Of a DNA stretch of 64,000 nt, positions 48,482 to 60,159 are shown one piece after another. Made by a program: the position numbers and the translations under genes. The DNA is from Paraphysoderma sedebokerense. Taxonomy: Eukaryota > Blastocladiomycota > Physodermatomycetes > Physodermatales > Physodermataceae. The notes beneath the pieces were generated by a model. It saw only the letters and a list, made by a program, of their open reading frames with translations. It did no database searches and was not told the DNA's origin. Positions within the stretch are counted from its first letter, which is position 1. Every line of letters begins with the position of its first letter. The stretch spans positions 1 to 64,000 of the forward strand of contig JAHLJZ010000058.1 in NCBI GenBank assembly GCA_025602915.1, written 5' to 3'.

Positions 48482-50393
48482 ATGAACCAATTTCTCAATA
48501 TATCTCTTATTCCTTCCAACCTCATCCCGCGATTATGTGTACACTTGCGTTCAGTTCACTCACGTCCTCAGCGATTACAGCGGTTCTCGACGTCCCGACG
48601 GTATTCACTGCTGACTGACAATAAAAAAAGACAAATCAGTCAATACTCAATTTTACAGTACCATCGCATGTCACAGCGACTATCATTGTCCTCTCATTCG
48701 TCTTTCTCTCCGTTCAATATATCTTCCTTCCATCGCCCTTTCGCTTCAAGAAGACCACTCACAACGTTCACGTCTAAATCCACCGTCACGTCTAAATCCA
48801 GTTTACAATCCCAGAATCTACAGTCTCCTGCACCGCCTCGAAAGAAAAAGAAGTCGGTGAGGAGAGCCGGCGCGGGATTATCTGATGATTTAGAGTCGGG
48901 TCAAAGTTTGGGCCTCGTGATTCAACCGGAGAGAGTAGATGATATTGTGACTGCGCCCAAAGCTATGGTATGTAATCAATCTGCCTATAATCTTGATCCT
49001 AGCTCCGTTTGAGTGGCGATGGAAGTGTGGTTCGTGGAAGATGCGGAGACGGAGCCTCGCGGATGAAGTAAAGGACTGAATGAATTGTTTTGCAATCACA
49101 TTCGATACTAACTCTCCTTTAACTTTCAAATTATCGTTTTCCCTTTAACCTCAAACTTCTTTACGCCTTTACCAATGTTCGAACCGCCGTGATATAATGG
49201 AAATTCATTCAATAATACGTAGCCTTTTAGATGTGTCGCTTACTGTACAGCTGAAGACTACAAATTCGATATTCTCGAACCACTTCTCCAAAAGAATTAT
49301 ATTATTAACCCTTACATTACCGATGACGTATTTCACGTTCAAATCCAGCCATCGTCCACTTTCTCACCCACGTCACAGTCATCGTCCACAGATTCCGAAA
49401 GTTCGCCCGATGCCAATGATAGTCCTTACGCAACTGAGCTAGGGGATCCGCTGGGTGAATTTTTTGTATTTCGTGGTGGATGTTTCGTTGCTTGGGGAAC
49501 GACAGAGGCTGAGAATGAAAAATTTTTGAATGACATTATAAAAGCGCCAGGAGCTGAAGTTGGGACATATGATAAATATGAGACAGAGGAAATGGACTGG
49601 GTTGTTAATTACAATGAGTAGGTGATCGATTCTTGAATTACTCATGGCTGTCTGATCTTGCAGCTGCTAATATAACCAATTTATTTAGGCAGACAACGTT
49701 ACAGAACGACACCATCATCATCGGACCTTCACCTCCAGCGCCGCTGTCGAAACTTGCATTCTCTCACGGTCTTGCCCGTTCCGCTAAACTCGGAATTCTA
49801 GAAGTTTTGCTTGACAACTATCTAAATTCCACCCGCTATATCCCGCACGTTTTATCCACCGGCCGCGCCGTCCCCCTGACGAGGCGAGAAGTGATGCGTA
49901 AACTCGGTGACTTAATGATTCTGAGAGCGATGTTGAACTTGAATAGTTCTAGTGCGGAAAGTCTATTAGATACTCCTGATTATTATTGGAGTAAACCTCA
50001 GTTAGAAGAATATTATAATAGGATTACGAGATGTTTAGATGTTAAACCCCGAATTGCTGGTAAGTTGTCAATATACTTTTCAGTTATCAAAAACTAGTGC
50101 TAACCTTTTTGAGATTTTCAATATCAACAGTTTTAAATCAAAAGTTAGATTACGCTTCAGAACTTGCTGCATTATTACGAGGACATTTGGGCGAGAATCA
50201 CAGTTTAAAGTTAGAATGGTTCATTATTATATTAATTGCAGTTGAAGTAGGATTTGAAATCGTACATTGGAGTGAAAAAATGGGATGGATAGGGTTTGCG
50301 AACGCAGGTAGCAGTATGACTGAGAATCGGCTGAATAGCAGTCCGAATGAGAATATCAGTGTCATTGAGCAGGAACGTGGAAGGCAAGATTAG
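48482..50393 (+). CDS. RMND1: RMND1/Rmd1-family (DUF155) protein, probably mitochondrial
   Basis: DUF155 proteins include human RMND1, needed for mitochondrial translation, and yeast Rmd1-type proteins. The N-terminus is rich in Arg/Ser and poor in acid residues (RSVHSRPQRLQRFSTSRRYS), as expected for a mitochondrial presequence. A KKKKSVRRAG patch precedes the domain. Domain blocks: CTAEDYKFDILEPLLQKNYI, FFVFRGGCFVAWGTTEAENE, FSHGLARSAKLGILEVLLDN, LTRREVMRKLGDLMILRAML and LDYASELAALLRGHLGENHS. The C-terminus has a hydrophobic segment, FIIILIAVEVGFEI, the family's inner-membrane anchor. About four introns. The Asp/Ser-rich insert near 49350-49430 is longer than usual. Start taken at the ATG at 48482 because it gives the presequence. 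Confidence 0.87.
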
Positions 50394-51062
50394 AATGGAT
50401 GTATTTAACGGATTATACGAGCATACAGATTCCTCATATGGCATACATAACGAATATATGTGTTTGTTGGTGCGGCAAAGTGCTCGCGTAGATAGTAACA
50501 TAAGTTGTTCTGTACGTTTGTTTGCGTCAAAATGCGAGAAATAAACAGTCCTCCAGTCTTTGTAGCATTTTATATTGAAATATCCCAGTTCACATTTTGA
50601 ATTATACAACAACTGAAACATCATGGGTATGATTTCATTAAAATCCATGCGGTATTTGAAGAAGAAATACCGCCATATCTGTCAGCTACCAGCCTACCAG
50701 CCTAGCAGCCTACCACATTTCACCCGAGCATATTAAGAGGTACACGATAAACGACATCCAGAATTTCCACTCTACGCTTATTCTGAATTGAAAAGAAATA
50801 TCCACGGACGTTGTAGCTCTAACATTTCACGGAACAATTGAAAGAATGGAGTTCATTATCCTTCGCCCTCTCAACAACCCCACTTCAGGCCCGCGCAGAC
50901 CTAAGGCGACGACGTCACAACTACCAGCGAACAAAAAGGTATTAGTTGGGTATATTGGTACAAACATTACCATTTGTAGCATAACCTTTATGAATTGCTT
51001 TATTTTCTTAAATTTGAATTTGTGTGTTCCGCTATTGTTCGTTCAAATATTAGCCAGTTATC
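50394..51062 (+). promoter_or_regulatory. GPCR-A leader and flank, with upstream ATG at 50846
   Basis: Most of this stretch is repeated about 2 kb downstream in front of GPCR-B. An upstream ATG at 50846, 217 bases before the receptor start, begins MEFIILRPLNN. Unspliced, its frame overlaps the receptor start out of frame. If intron 50939-51053 (GTATTAG...TATTAG) is removed, it would read in frame into PVIMAQQ and lengthen the receptor N-terminus by 34 residues. It may therefore be either a leader uORF or a 5' exon. Confidence 0.45.
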
Positions 51063-52232
51063 ATGGCACAACAGCCAGACACTTTCAAAACTCCTTGGAA
51101 AATTTCACCAGAGAATGACTACGCTAAAAACATCGCTTGTACCCTATGTTTCATCGGAATAATACTCAATGGAATTCTGTTGTATAGATTCTACCTTACC
51201 TGGAAAAACTTAAAAATTCGACACATAATTTTACTTAGTATGTGTGTGGGCGATTTCTTGTGTTCCTGTTGTCTTGGTTTTTCGTTAATATTTCATGCAA
51301 TGTTATCGGAGCTTCCTTGGGAAATGTGTCAACTCGTTGGAATAATCCTTGCTACGTTTGCTGGTTTGTTAAGCCTTTGTCAATTTGGACTTTTACGGCA
51401 TAGAAATTAATTGATATTATATCTGATTCTCTCCTTTAGCTACATCTGGTGTCTCAGCGTTTTTCTTGAGTGTTGAACGGTACCAACAAATTGTGCATTC
51501 AAAAGCCTTATCCAGGAATCAAATAATTACAATCATGGGATTTATTTGGCTTTTCTTTCCGTTTATGTCTTTGATTCCTATATTCACCAAAGCATATTAT
51601 CGAAAGCGGCCATGTGAAACTTGGTGTCTTCCGCCTTTCACAGGCGAATCATTGAACGAATTGCCATTCATGATATTGGCACATATGCTTGTGTGGAGCG
51701 CGTTGATAGGCATTCCTTTCTGTTATTGGAGAATTTACAAATTTGCATTGAAGCACGGCTTTAAATGGGGTCTTCAAAGAGGGGCTGTCACAGCGGTTGT
51801 GGGACCGTCGGTTTCCGAAAATACTAGTCACACACAGAACGGATTTTCAACGGCAGAATTGAAAATTCAAAGTCAAACGTTAACGAATCCATCGGATGAA
51901 AGGAATGCTCTACATTCACAGTTGAAGCTAACTAAAAAATTAGGAGTATTGGTCCTGCAGTTTTATGTCGGTGCGTGAATACAATTGGCCTACCATAACG
52001 CACTTTTTTGTTCTTACGTTTTTCACATACTGAATTCTGCTTTTGTGTGTTCGATTTAGGATGGTTTGGTTTGGCGTTAGGTTTTACCTCTGAGACTGTT
52101 CACAAGACCGAGGTTTCTGTTTTAGCAGATATCATTCTCGGAATTGCTACTATCGTATCCTGGAGTACGAATCCTCTCATTATCTTAACCATGGACAACC
52201 AGCTGAGATTGCGAAAACCAAACGCGAAGTGA
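51063..52232 (+). CDS. Class A-like seven-transmembrane receptor, GPCR-A
   Basis: Predicted 334 residues in three exons (51063-51363, 51440-51970, 52060-52232). Seven hydrophobic segments are present. Class A landmark residues sit at their usual places: Asn36 in TM1 (GIILNGILLY), Asp64 in TM2 (CVGDFL), Cys89 at the top of TM3, exactly 24 residues before the ERY motif (113-115), Trp137 in TM4, Cys159/Cys163 in the second outer loop (RPCETWCLP), Pro193 in TM5 (IGIPFCYW), and Asn315-Pro316 in TM7 (TNPLIIL, an NPxxY variant). TM6 lacks the usual CWxP proline. TM7 has no lysine, so it is not a retinal-binding opsin. The third inner loop is long and begins KFALKHGFKWGLQRG, conserved in all family members here. 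Ligand unknown. Presumed plasma membrane and G-protein coupled. Confidence 0.85.
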
Positions 52233-53043
52233 CATATGCAGCATCAGCGATTGTAATAATAATCCCGTACTTGATTTTCAATGGGCATATCATGTCAAAT
52301 TTATGTTTAAAAGAGTTGCGCCGTGCGCGGTTATGCCTGTTAATCTTCTCTTCATAAAAATAGTGAGATTTCAACCAAATGAACCTGAGGAAGGAGAAGG
52401 CAGAATTAGAATGCATGTATTCACAAAATATCGAATTCAGACTCCTAATATTGCCTACATCACAAATATATATGTCTGTGAAAGTCAAAGTCGCCTGCAT
52501 AGTAACAGTCGTTCTATACATTTGTTTGCGACGAATTGCGCGACATAATTATTTCTCCGGTTTTTGTAGCATATTATATTGAAATATCCCATTTCACATT
52601 TTGAATTATACAGCAACATAAATATCATTATTATGATTTCTTTAAAACCCCTGGGGAAGTTGAAAAGAAATATTGCTTTTCCTGTCGGTTACGAGCCTAC
52701 GACAATATCAGCCTAGCATAAGAGGTACAACGATAAACTACATCTAGAATTACTTCTCTACGCTGACACTGAATTGAAAAGAAATATCCATGGACGTTCT
52801 AGCTTTAACATTTTACGGAATTTGATAGAATGGAGGTCATTATCCTTGGCCCTGTCGGCAAGTATACTACGGGCCCGCCAGATTATGGAAGACTTCTTCG
52901 CGACTACGATCGACCAAAAGCGTATAAGTTGAGTATATTGAGACAAACATTCCCGAATGTTGCATGAACTGTAGAAATGGTCTTTTTCTCTTAATTAATT
53001 CGTGTATACCGCTATTATTGGCTCACCGTTTAAGCCGGTTATC
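52233..53043 (+). promoter_or_regulatory. GPCR-B leader and flank, with upstream ATG at 52830
   Basis: A copy of the flank in front of GPCR-A. An upstream ATG at 52830, 214 bases before the receptor start, begins MEVIILGPVGK and runs to a stop near 52965 if unspliced. A strong donor-like GTATAAGT at 52922 lies where GPCR-A has its candidate donor, but splicing to the matching acceptor would not keep the frame. Here the leader therefore behaves as a uORF or 5' untranslated exon. Confidence 0.45.
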
Positions 53044-54219
53044 ATGGCTCAACAGTCAGAGATTTTCAAAACTCCTTGGAGAATTTCGCCGGAAAATGAA
53101 TACTCTGCAAAAAGCGCTTATACTCTCAGTTTCGTCGGAATTATAGTCAATGCAATTCTGTTGTATAAATTCTATGTCACCTGGAAAAACTTAAAAGTTC
53201 GACACATTATATTACTTAGTATGTGTGTAGGCGATTTTTTGTGTTGCTGTTGTCTTGGTTTTCCGTTAGTTCTTCAGGAAATACTATCCGAGCTGCCTTG
53301 GGAAATATGTCAGCTTGTTGGAATGATCCATGTTACGTTTGCTGGTTTGTCAAGTCTTTTTTAATAAGGACCATTTTTTCATATAGTCATGTAACTAATT
53401 GGTATTTTATCCGATTATCTCCACTAGCTACATCCGGTGTCTCAGCATTCTTCTTGAGCGTTGAACGGTACCAACAGATTGTTCATTCAAAAACCTTATC
53501 CAAAAACCAAATAATTACAACCATGGGATTTATTTGGTTTTTCTTTCCGTTTATGTCTTTGATTCCTATATTCACCAAAGCGTATTATCGGGTACGACCA
53601 TGTGAAACTTGGTGTCTTCCCCCTTTCACTGGCAAATCATCGAACGAATTGCCATTCATGGTATTGGCACATATGCTTCTGTGGAGCGCGTTGATAGGCA
53701 TTCCATTTTGTTATTGGAAAATTTACAAATTCGCGCTGAAACATGGTTTTAAATGGGGTCTGCAAAAAGGGGCTGTCACAGCGGTTCTGGGACCGTCGGT
53801 TTCCGATGATACTGGTGACATACCAGACGGATTTTCCACGACAGAAATAAAATCTCAAAGGCAAACTGTAAAGAATTCATCGGACGAAAGGAATGCCCTA
53901 CGTTCACAATTGAAGCTAACACAAAAATTAGGAGTATTGGTCCTGCAGTTTTATGTCGGTGCGTGCATACATTTGATTTGACACAGAGTTCTCTTTTGTC
54001 CTTTCTCTTTTCATATACTGATTCTGCTTTTGTGTGTTCGATTTAGGATGGTTTGGTTTGGCGCTGTGTTTTATCGTTGAAACGGTTCACAAAACCCATA
54101 TTTCTTTTTTAGCAGATACTATTCTCGGATTTGTTACTTTGCTATCCTGGATTACGAATCCTCTTATAATATTAACCATGGACAATCAGCTAAGGTTGCG
54201 AAAACCAACCGAGAATTGA
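53044..54219 (+). CDS. Class A-like seven-transmembrane receptor, GPCR-B
   Basis: Closest relative of GPCR-A, with the same 334-residue length. Exons are 53044-53344, 53428-53958 and 54047-54219. The landmark residues of GPCR-A are all kept (LVGM after Cys89, ERY, RPCETWCLP, IGIPFCYW, TNPLIIL). Differences cluster in TM1 (FVGIIVNAILLYKF), in TM2 and its outer end (CCCCLGFPLVLQEIL), and in the third inner loop. That fits a young tandem duplicate free to change ligand or coupling. No disabling change is visible in the spliced model. Confidence 0.85.
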
Positions 54220-54857
54220 TATTTGCCTCATCAGTGATTGAAATAGCAATCCCTTATTTGATTTTGGGTAGATCATGTCAATTTGGTGATTGAAAGACTG
54301 GCGCATTTATGCCTGTTTATCTGCTCTACATGGTAATAGTGAGATTTCAACCAAATTAACCTGTGTGCAAAATTGGACTGATCAGGGTGCAAATGTTCGT
54401 ATTATTAAGTAATATGTTTATATATTATATAAATATAAGAATTTACGATTGTAGATAATATGTTCAGACGAGGCAGGACGACTGATGGATCAGCAACATG
54501 ACTTGAACAATCTGCACTCAGCCGAGGCTAAGGACTTTAGCCTCGACTCTGCAATCCAACCGTTACGTCTGGATGATGTAAGGACTGAATTCAGTGGGGA
54601 GCACAAGGGGGATATAAACAGCATCAAATGACAATGAGCATTTAATATCTGTGGATGATGCAATTCAAGGGAATGTGACCTGTAGCAGGGAGCGGAGTTT
54701 GTGTCTGACGCGTGATGCGTTTGTTAATGAAACGCCCAATCAGATTGCAAGATTTTGTGAATCAGTGAACGGGTGAACGGACACCAGATAACTGGAATTT
54801 TCAACAGGTGGCGGTTGATTGTAATATTCCACTCGATATTAGAGTTGTGGTCACGTG
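54220..54857. other. Intergenic region with a short hairpin
   Basis: The first ~210 bases are the third copy of the GPCR downstream flank. A perfect 9-bp hairpin with a 5-base loop lies at 54523-54545 (stem CGAGGCTAA). The remainder should hold the promoter of the zinc-finger gene. No other gene seen. Confidence 0.45.
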
Positions 54858-57800
54858 ATGTCATCCTCCCCGTCGGAGAGGGAATATTATCACTGCCATC
54901 GTCATTATATCATTGAAGAAGAAGGGAAAAGAAAAAGATATCATCCGTGCAAACATCCCCCACAAAAGATGCTGCCGTCCGACAGAAAGAGCCACAGCAG
55001 CAGTAGGAATACTACCGCCGAAGGAGGAATGTCGCAACCCCACTCTCATAATCCTATCCAGACGACAAACCATCCCCCTGCGAATGAAGACTTGTCGCAA
55101 CCAAACTTTGCCGAATTCATCAACACCGACACAAATCTCTACGAACACTCAGACTCGTCTACCAACAACACAACCTCTAACAACACTGCGAGAACAGGCA
55201 ACCTCACCACAAAGGATTTGCCCAGCTATTTCGCTAATACGTTGCAATTAGACCCTTCCTCTCAAACCGACTTTATCCTTATGGAGCAGTTAAATCAACT
55301 GAGTAATGTCGACAACCTCAACATCGACCTGAATAACGCCTTATCGGATATATCTACTGGACAGCCAAGTGTCGGATTAGTCAACGACGGTACCCTGCAA
55401 TTACATGCATCGCAGCAACCCAATGCATCGCTCCTCCCTTCTACGGCGACGAACCAACAACAAATTCAAGCATCTGATATGACGGAATCTTCATTGGCAG
55501 CTGCATTAACAGACTCACAGTTGAACGAACTTCTGTATAGTGAGTTGGATATGAACTCAACGCTTGGTATGGACTCGATGGATGTGTCCGAGGTGATTTT
55601 AGATGGTGACGGTATCTTGATGTCTGGAACTGGTATCATAAACACAACCTCCACCCCGATGACAAAGACGGAAAATGCCGCGGCAGGTGCTACAGCTAGA
55701 CGGGTTTCCGTCAGCGCTCAAAACTATATTCTCGATGCTTCCACTATAGGCATACTGCCCAACATCAGCCTTCAACCAGTGTCCCCGTCATTGCCCAATT
55801 CAAATATCGCCCTTCCTTCCGATAGCCATGCTCTGGCTGCCCTTCTTACCCACCACCAAATTCAGAATCAACTTCAATCTGATGCCTCCATCCCTTCCGC
55901 TTTGCAGCGCAAGAAATCGGCACCCGCGGTCATGACTTCATTTGCGTTGGCTCAACTCCATGCACGACCTCTAAACACAGATTCAGATCCTTCGCTCTTG
56001 TCGAGTATTGATGGAGAGGTCGATTTGAACAGTTCACAGGGTTCAACTCCAATGTTATCTACTTTATCCAGCCTATCAAATCTGCCGGATCTGCCCAGCC
56101 TCAGTATCTCGAATTTGGGACTCCCGATGTCGGCTTTTGAACATATTCCTCAAAATCACCAGCAGCCCGAGTCAAAGAAAGTACCCACACTGTCCATCAC
56201 TTCGTTCGACGAAGACGGTGCAATATCAAAGGACCAATTTCTGTCCTCTGAAGACGACAACAGTAGTGTCGTTTCGGGGTCGCATTATCAGGACATTAAA
56301 GACGAAGAAGTCAATTTAGAAGACATGGTCGATATATGCGAACCGGATCTCGAATCCAACTCAAACACTCCAAGTCCAACCTTCCCTTCCTTCGAATCAT
56401 CCACTTCTTATCATCCATATTCTCGTTCTCGTCCCAAAAAATATACACACCATCGTTCTCAATCTCATTCTACGCCTCATTCTCCTGACATTCCACACAA
56501 TGGCTCCGCCTCCTCATCGTCCTCTTTCCACCCACACAATTCAGCTGGTTCTTCTTCAAGCTCGTCACCTACAATTCATCCCTCGTCTGCATCAAACTCG
56601 AACACGTCACTATCAGCAAGCCAGTCAAAACAAAAGGCCAAACTTACCACACCTTCCTCTCTCAAACAATCTCACCGCACACATCGCCGCGCACACTCTC
56701 ATTCAGGAGTATTCGCCCATGTACCCTCAACTTCGCCTTCGTTATCCTCATTCAATGAGGCAAATGAGCGAGATAAAGCCGGAGCGGGATCAAGTGGAAG
56801 TAGTAGTAAACTGAGGAGACATAAATGTTTATGGCCTGGTTGCGATAAAGCGTTTGAGAGGCCGTATAATCTAAAGACACATATGAGAACGCACACAAAG
56901 GAGAAACCCTTTATGTGTGAGTTCTGTGGAAAGGGATTTACGTATGTATTTGAGATTCATTGTACTGTTGGAATGATTCTATTCAATCTCGCTACCTCCA
57001 TGTTAACGAACTTCCTTCTCCGAATGCTGCGTTTCCTGTTGTTTTTGCGATCCCTCGAATACGGTGCCGTCGATTTTATGATTTACTCCTTCCATTAACA
57101 AACCGGTAACATAACTACAGGCGGTCACACGATCGTAAACGGCATGTGGAATCGTTGCATCGAGAATTAGAGCAGTAAGTGTCATTCACCCTTTATCATT
57201 CGATCTTTTTTGCCTGTGCCTTTCTACTGCTCTTCATATTGGTCAATTCTACTGGTCTCCCTGATTCTTTGATCTGATCATTGTCTCTTTCATTTTTTTG
57301 TTGTGGCTGATTTTCTTTCTTATGCTGTCCCTTTTCGCCCTCGGTCTTCCACGGTCGTTTTCTTGTTTGTCGTAGCTTATGGAGTGGAATAAACCCATCA
57401 AACTAATACATCACCTCCATTTCGTTTTGTTTCTTCATCATAATTTGTACATGAATCATTTGTCTATTATTGTTGTTATAACAATTCTTCGTTACAATCA
57501 TTGTACCCAAATTACCAACCGTTTTCGTGGCAAAATTTCACCAGGCAATTCAATACTTTGTCCAATCCCTCCTTCATCACCTCAGCCACTTCCGTCTCGT
57601 CCTCGAAATCGTCATCAAGGTCACACAGCAGAGATAATAGTCGGGGCCACAGCAGAAGCGCTAGTCACGGAACCAATAACTCTTCAATATTCCAGCTTTA
57701 TCAATCCCAGTCTCACAGTGCCTCTCAAACTCAGTCTCACTATGACAACCAGTCATCTTCACATTCCGCTCCACATTCGAATCAAACTTCTCCAGCTGCT

Positions 57801-58385
57801 AGCCCCTATCTACAAGCCACCACCGTTACCCACTCGGAACAACAACAACACACTCAGGTAACCAGAAGACTCAGTCACGCACATATAGGAATTGAAGTCA
57901 GCAACGGAACAACGCAATTGTCTCCGGTCGTCTCACCTTTTCTTGTCCCCGTTCAATCCAATCCCCACCATATTCCAAATTTGCAGTTAAGTCTAAACGA
58001 ATTGGTGAACGGTACTGTCACTTCAAATACTGGCAGCGGTTCCGAGAGGAAAGGCCAAAACGGAAGTTCGCTTGGTTCGTTATCACCCGTTTCACCTCGT
58101 TTTGGGGATCAAGTAGGTCTTGGACTGGACGTGTTATCCTTTCAGAACTACGAACAAGTTCTTCAACAACAACAACAGCAACAACAAATGATCCAACAAT
58201 CCCAAAATTTACGAGCAGAAGAGCAAAACGGGACCGATGACATGGACATCCAAATGCAAATGGAAATGGAGATAGAAACACAAACGATTGTTCAAATAGA
58301 GCAACAGATACGGTTGGATGAAATCAAACGACAATTGGAATTTGACGAACTTTTGAGTCAAAAATCGGCAGGGAATTTATCGTGA
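54858..58385 (+). CDS. C2H2 zinc-finger transcription factor with long low-complexity arms
   Basis: Three exons: 54858 to about 56942, about 57120-57176, and 57543-58385. The ~650-residue N-terminal arm is Ser/Asn/Gln/Pro-rich with acidic patches ([28 protein letters not shown]) that may activate transcription. Two C2H2 fingers follow. The first is [20 protein letters not shown]-type with the TGEKP-like linker HTKEKPF. The second is split by an intron inside CGKGFT and is completed by [13 protein letters not shown], ending LHRELEQ. The C-terminal arm is Ser/Gln-rich with a glutamine run near 58166. The start could instead be the ATG at 55029 (MSQPHSHNP). Its fingers resemble fungal stress or development regulators, but no orthologue is named. 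Confidence 0.82.
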
Positions 58386-58985
58386 TGATGGTATATATCT
58401 CGGTGTGTATAGGAATTTCAGTGAGATTGTGGTGACTTGATAGACTAGATTACATTTTGGCGGAGACATGAAATGAAATGTAAAACCGTATTGGGCAGAT
58501 GTCGGTTAAAATCTTGAAAAGGAATAAAAAAAGGGAAATATTGAGATGATGGTTGTGCCACCAAGTCGCACTCCGAATCGGCGTTCCTCATACAATTGAC
58601 AAAACAGAGTCACACCAAAATCCCCCGTTCCGTCAAACTTTTAAACATTATTCTGGAAGTATGAAGATCATGAATTTGTAGCTCTGCGACAACAAAAGTC
58701 TGGACCTAAAGTATCGTAACGTCGAAATTATTGTAGGAGGAAATGTGGTGTGATACGGGAGGTTACGTCAATGGCGGAAAATGTTAGCACTGTTGAACAA
58801 GACCTAACATCATCTTACGCGATCGAGGAAACTTCAGGCCCATCCGGAAATTACTGGCCATGGATTTGTACATAATTTGCTATTTGTACCTCTGCTTTAA
58901 TCGTTAGGGGAACTTAAAATCGTAATATTCAAAACGTGTTATTCCAACATCAGGTATTTTACGCAGAGAGATATTGTTGGTCTAA
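58386..58985 (+). promoter_or_regulatory. GPCR-C leader with upstream ATG at 58771
   Basis: An upstream ATG at 58771, 215 bases before the receptor start, encodes a 34-residue frame (MAENVSTVEQD ... SGPSGNYWPW) that stops before the receptor. A TAA lies directly before the receptor ATG in its own frame, confirming that ATG as the start. The TTCAGGCCC stretch in this leader also occurs in the GPCR-A leader. Bases 58386-58700 are the 3' flank of the zinc-finger gene and show nothing. Confidence 0.45.
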
Positions 58986-60159
58986 ATGACGCTGGAGTCG
59001 GACATTTTTAGAAAACCATGGAAAATTTCACCCGAGAATGATCACGCCAAAATTATTACATTAATCTTTTGTTTTATTGGTATACTACTTAATGGTTTTC
59101 TTTTGTACAGATTCTACTTTAACCGGAAAAACTTAAAAGGCAGATATATAATCTTGGGGAGCATGTCTGTCGGCGACTTTCTAAGTTGTTCTTGTCTCGG
59201 CCTTTTACTGTCTTTGCATACAATTTTATCTGAACTTTCTTGGGATTGGTGTCAATTTGTTGGAATGACACTTGCAACTGCTTCCGGTACGTTTCTAATT
59301 GATATTGGTATTGTAACTGCTGATAATTTATAACCAGCACACGTTAGGTACATCTGGAGTGTCGGCGTTATTCTTAAGTGCAGAGCGGTACATCCAAATA
59401 GTACATTCCAAAACTTTCACAACGGCACAAATTACCATCATCACAGGATCTATTTGGTTTATTTTGATCACAGTGTCTTTCGTACCGTTGCTAACCGGAG
59501 CATACTATGAGGAACGGCCTTGCCAGACTTGGTGCCTACCTGCTTTTACTGGCCAAACAACCAAACAATTACCGTTCATGGTAATGGCGCATTCACTTCT
59601 ATGGACCGCATTAATCGGCATTCCTTTCTGTTATTGGAGGATATATAGATTTGCGTTGCAAAACGGTTTCAAATGGGGATTGCGAAAGGGGCAAGTAACA
59701 GCTGCAGTTGGGCCAACTGCTTCCGCCAATACTCGAGATGGACCACACAGTCGAAGTTTGAAAAGTGAAGTTCAATTGCCCAGTCAAACATTAACCGACA
59801 CAAGTTTAGCCCAGCAGGATGCTCTACGCTCTCAGTTGCAGCTTACAAAAAAGTTAGCGCTTTTGGTCTTACAGTTTTATATCGGTGCGTTAGGAATGAT
59901 GGGTTGCCTTTCCACACTTCTCTCAGCTTACGATATACTCTTGTTACCATTCTATCACTATGCAGGGTGGACCAGCTTGGCCATATGCTTTACAATCGAA
60001 ACCGTTCGAAACATTAGAGTCTCTCCGTTTGAAGATTTTATACTTGGGATAGCTCATGTCGCATCCTGGATACTAAATCCTCTCATCATCCTAAGTTTGG
60101 ATAATCAGCTAAAAGTTCAATTACCGGTGCTAAAACGAAATGTATTGCCGGAAGTCTGA
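58986..60159 (+). CDS. Class A-like seven-transmembrane receptor, GPCR-C
   Basis: Predicted 343 residues in three exons (58986-59286, 59348-59884, 59966-60159) at the same positions and phases as GPCR-A and B. Landmarks: GILLNGFLLYRF, SVGDFL, WCQFVG, AERYIQIVHS, IWFIL, RPCQTWCLP, IGIPFCYW, LNPLIIL. The last intron (59885-59965) is 81 nt with no in-frame stop. Unspliced, it would add 27 residues in TM6. Comparison with the other copies shows it is an intron, since its donor GTGCGT and acceptor GCAG sit at the shared site. Longer C-terminus than A/B (ending LKRNVLPEV). Confidence 0.85.

Larger units (their letters stand above)
50395..54430 (+). repeat. Tandem direct duplication, ~2 kb unit, carrying GPCR-A and GPCR-B
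   Basis: The two receptor genes start 1981 bases apart and have identical coding exon lengths (301, 531, 173). Similarity extends upstream (for example around 50560-50640 and 52580-52650, sharing TTGAAATATCCC and TTTGAATTATACA) and downstream. The flank after GPCR-B (54220-54430) again resembles the flank after GPCR-A (52233-52440, sharing ATAGTGAGATTTCAACCAAAT). The similarity then fades, marking the end of the unit. Confidence 0.85.

Noticed and set aside
59885-59965. Reading the GPCR-C segment as 27 extra coding residues
   Set aside because: The same site is an intron with the same phase in the other copies, and removal gives the conserved YIGW junction.
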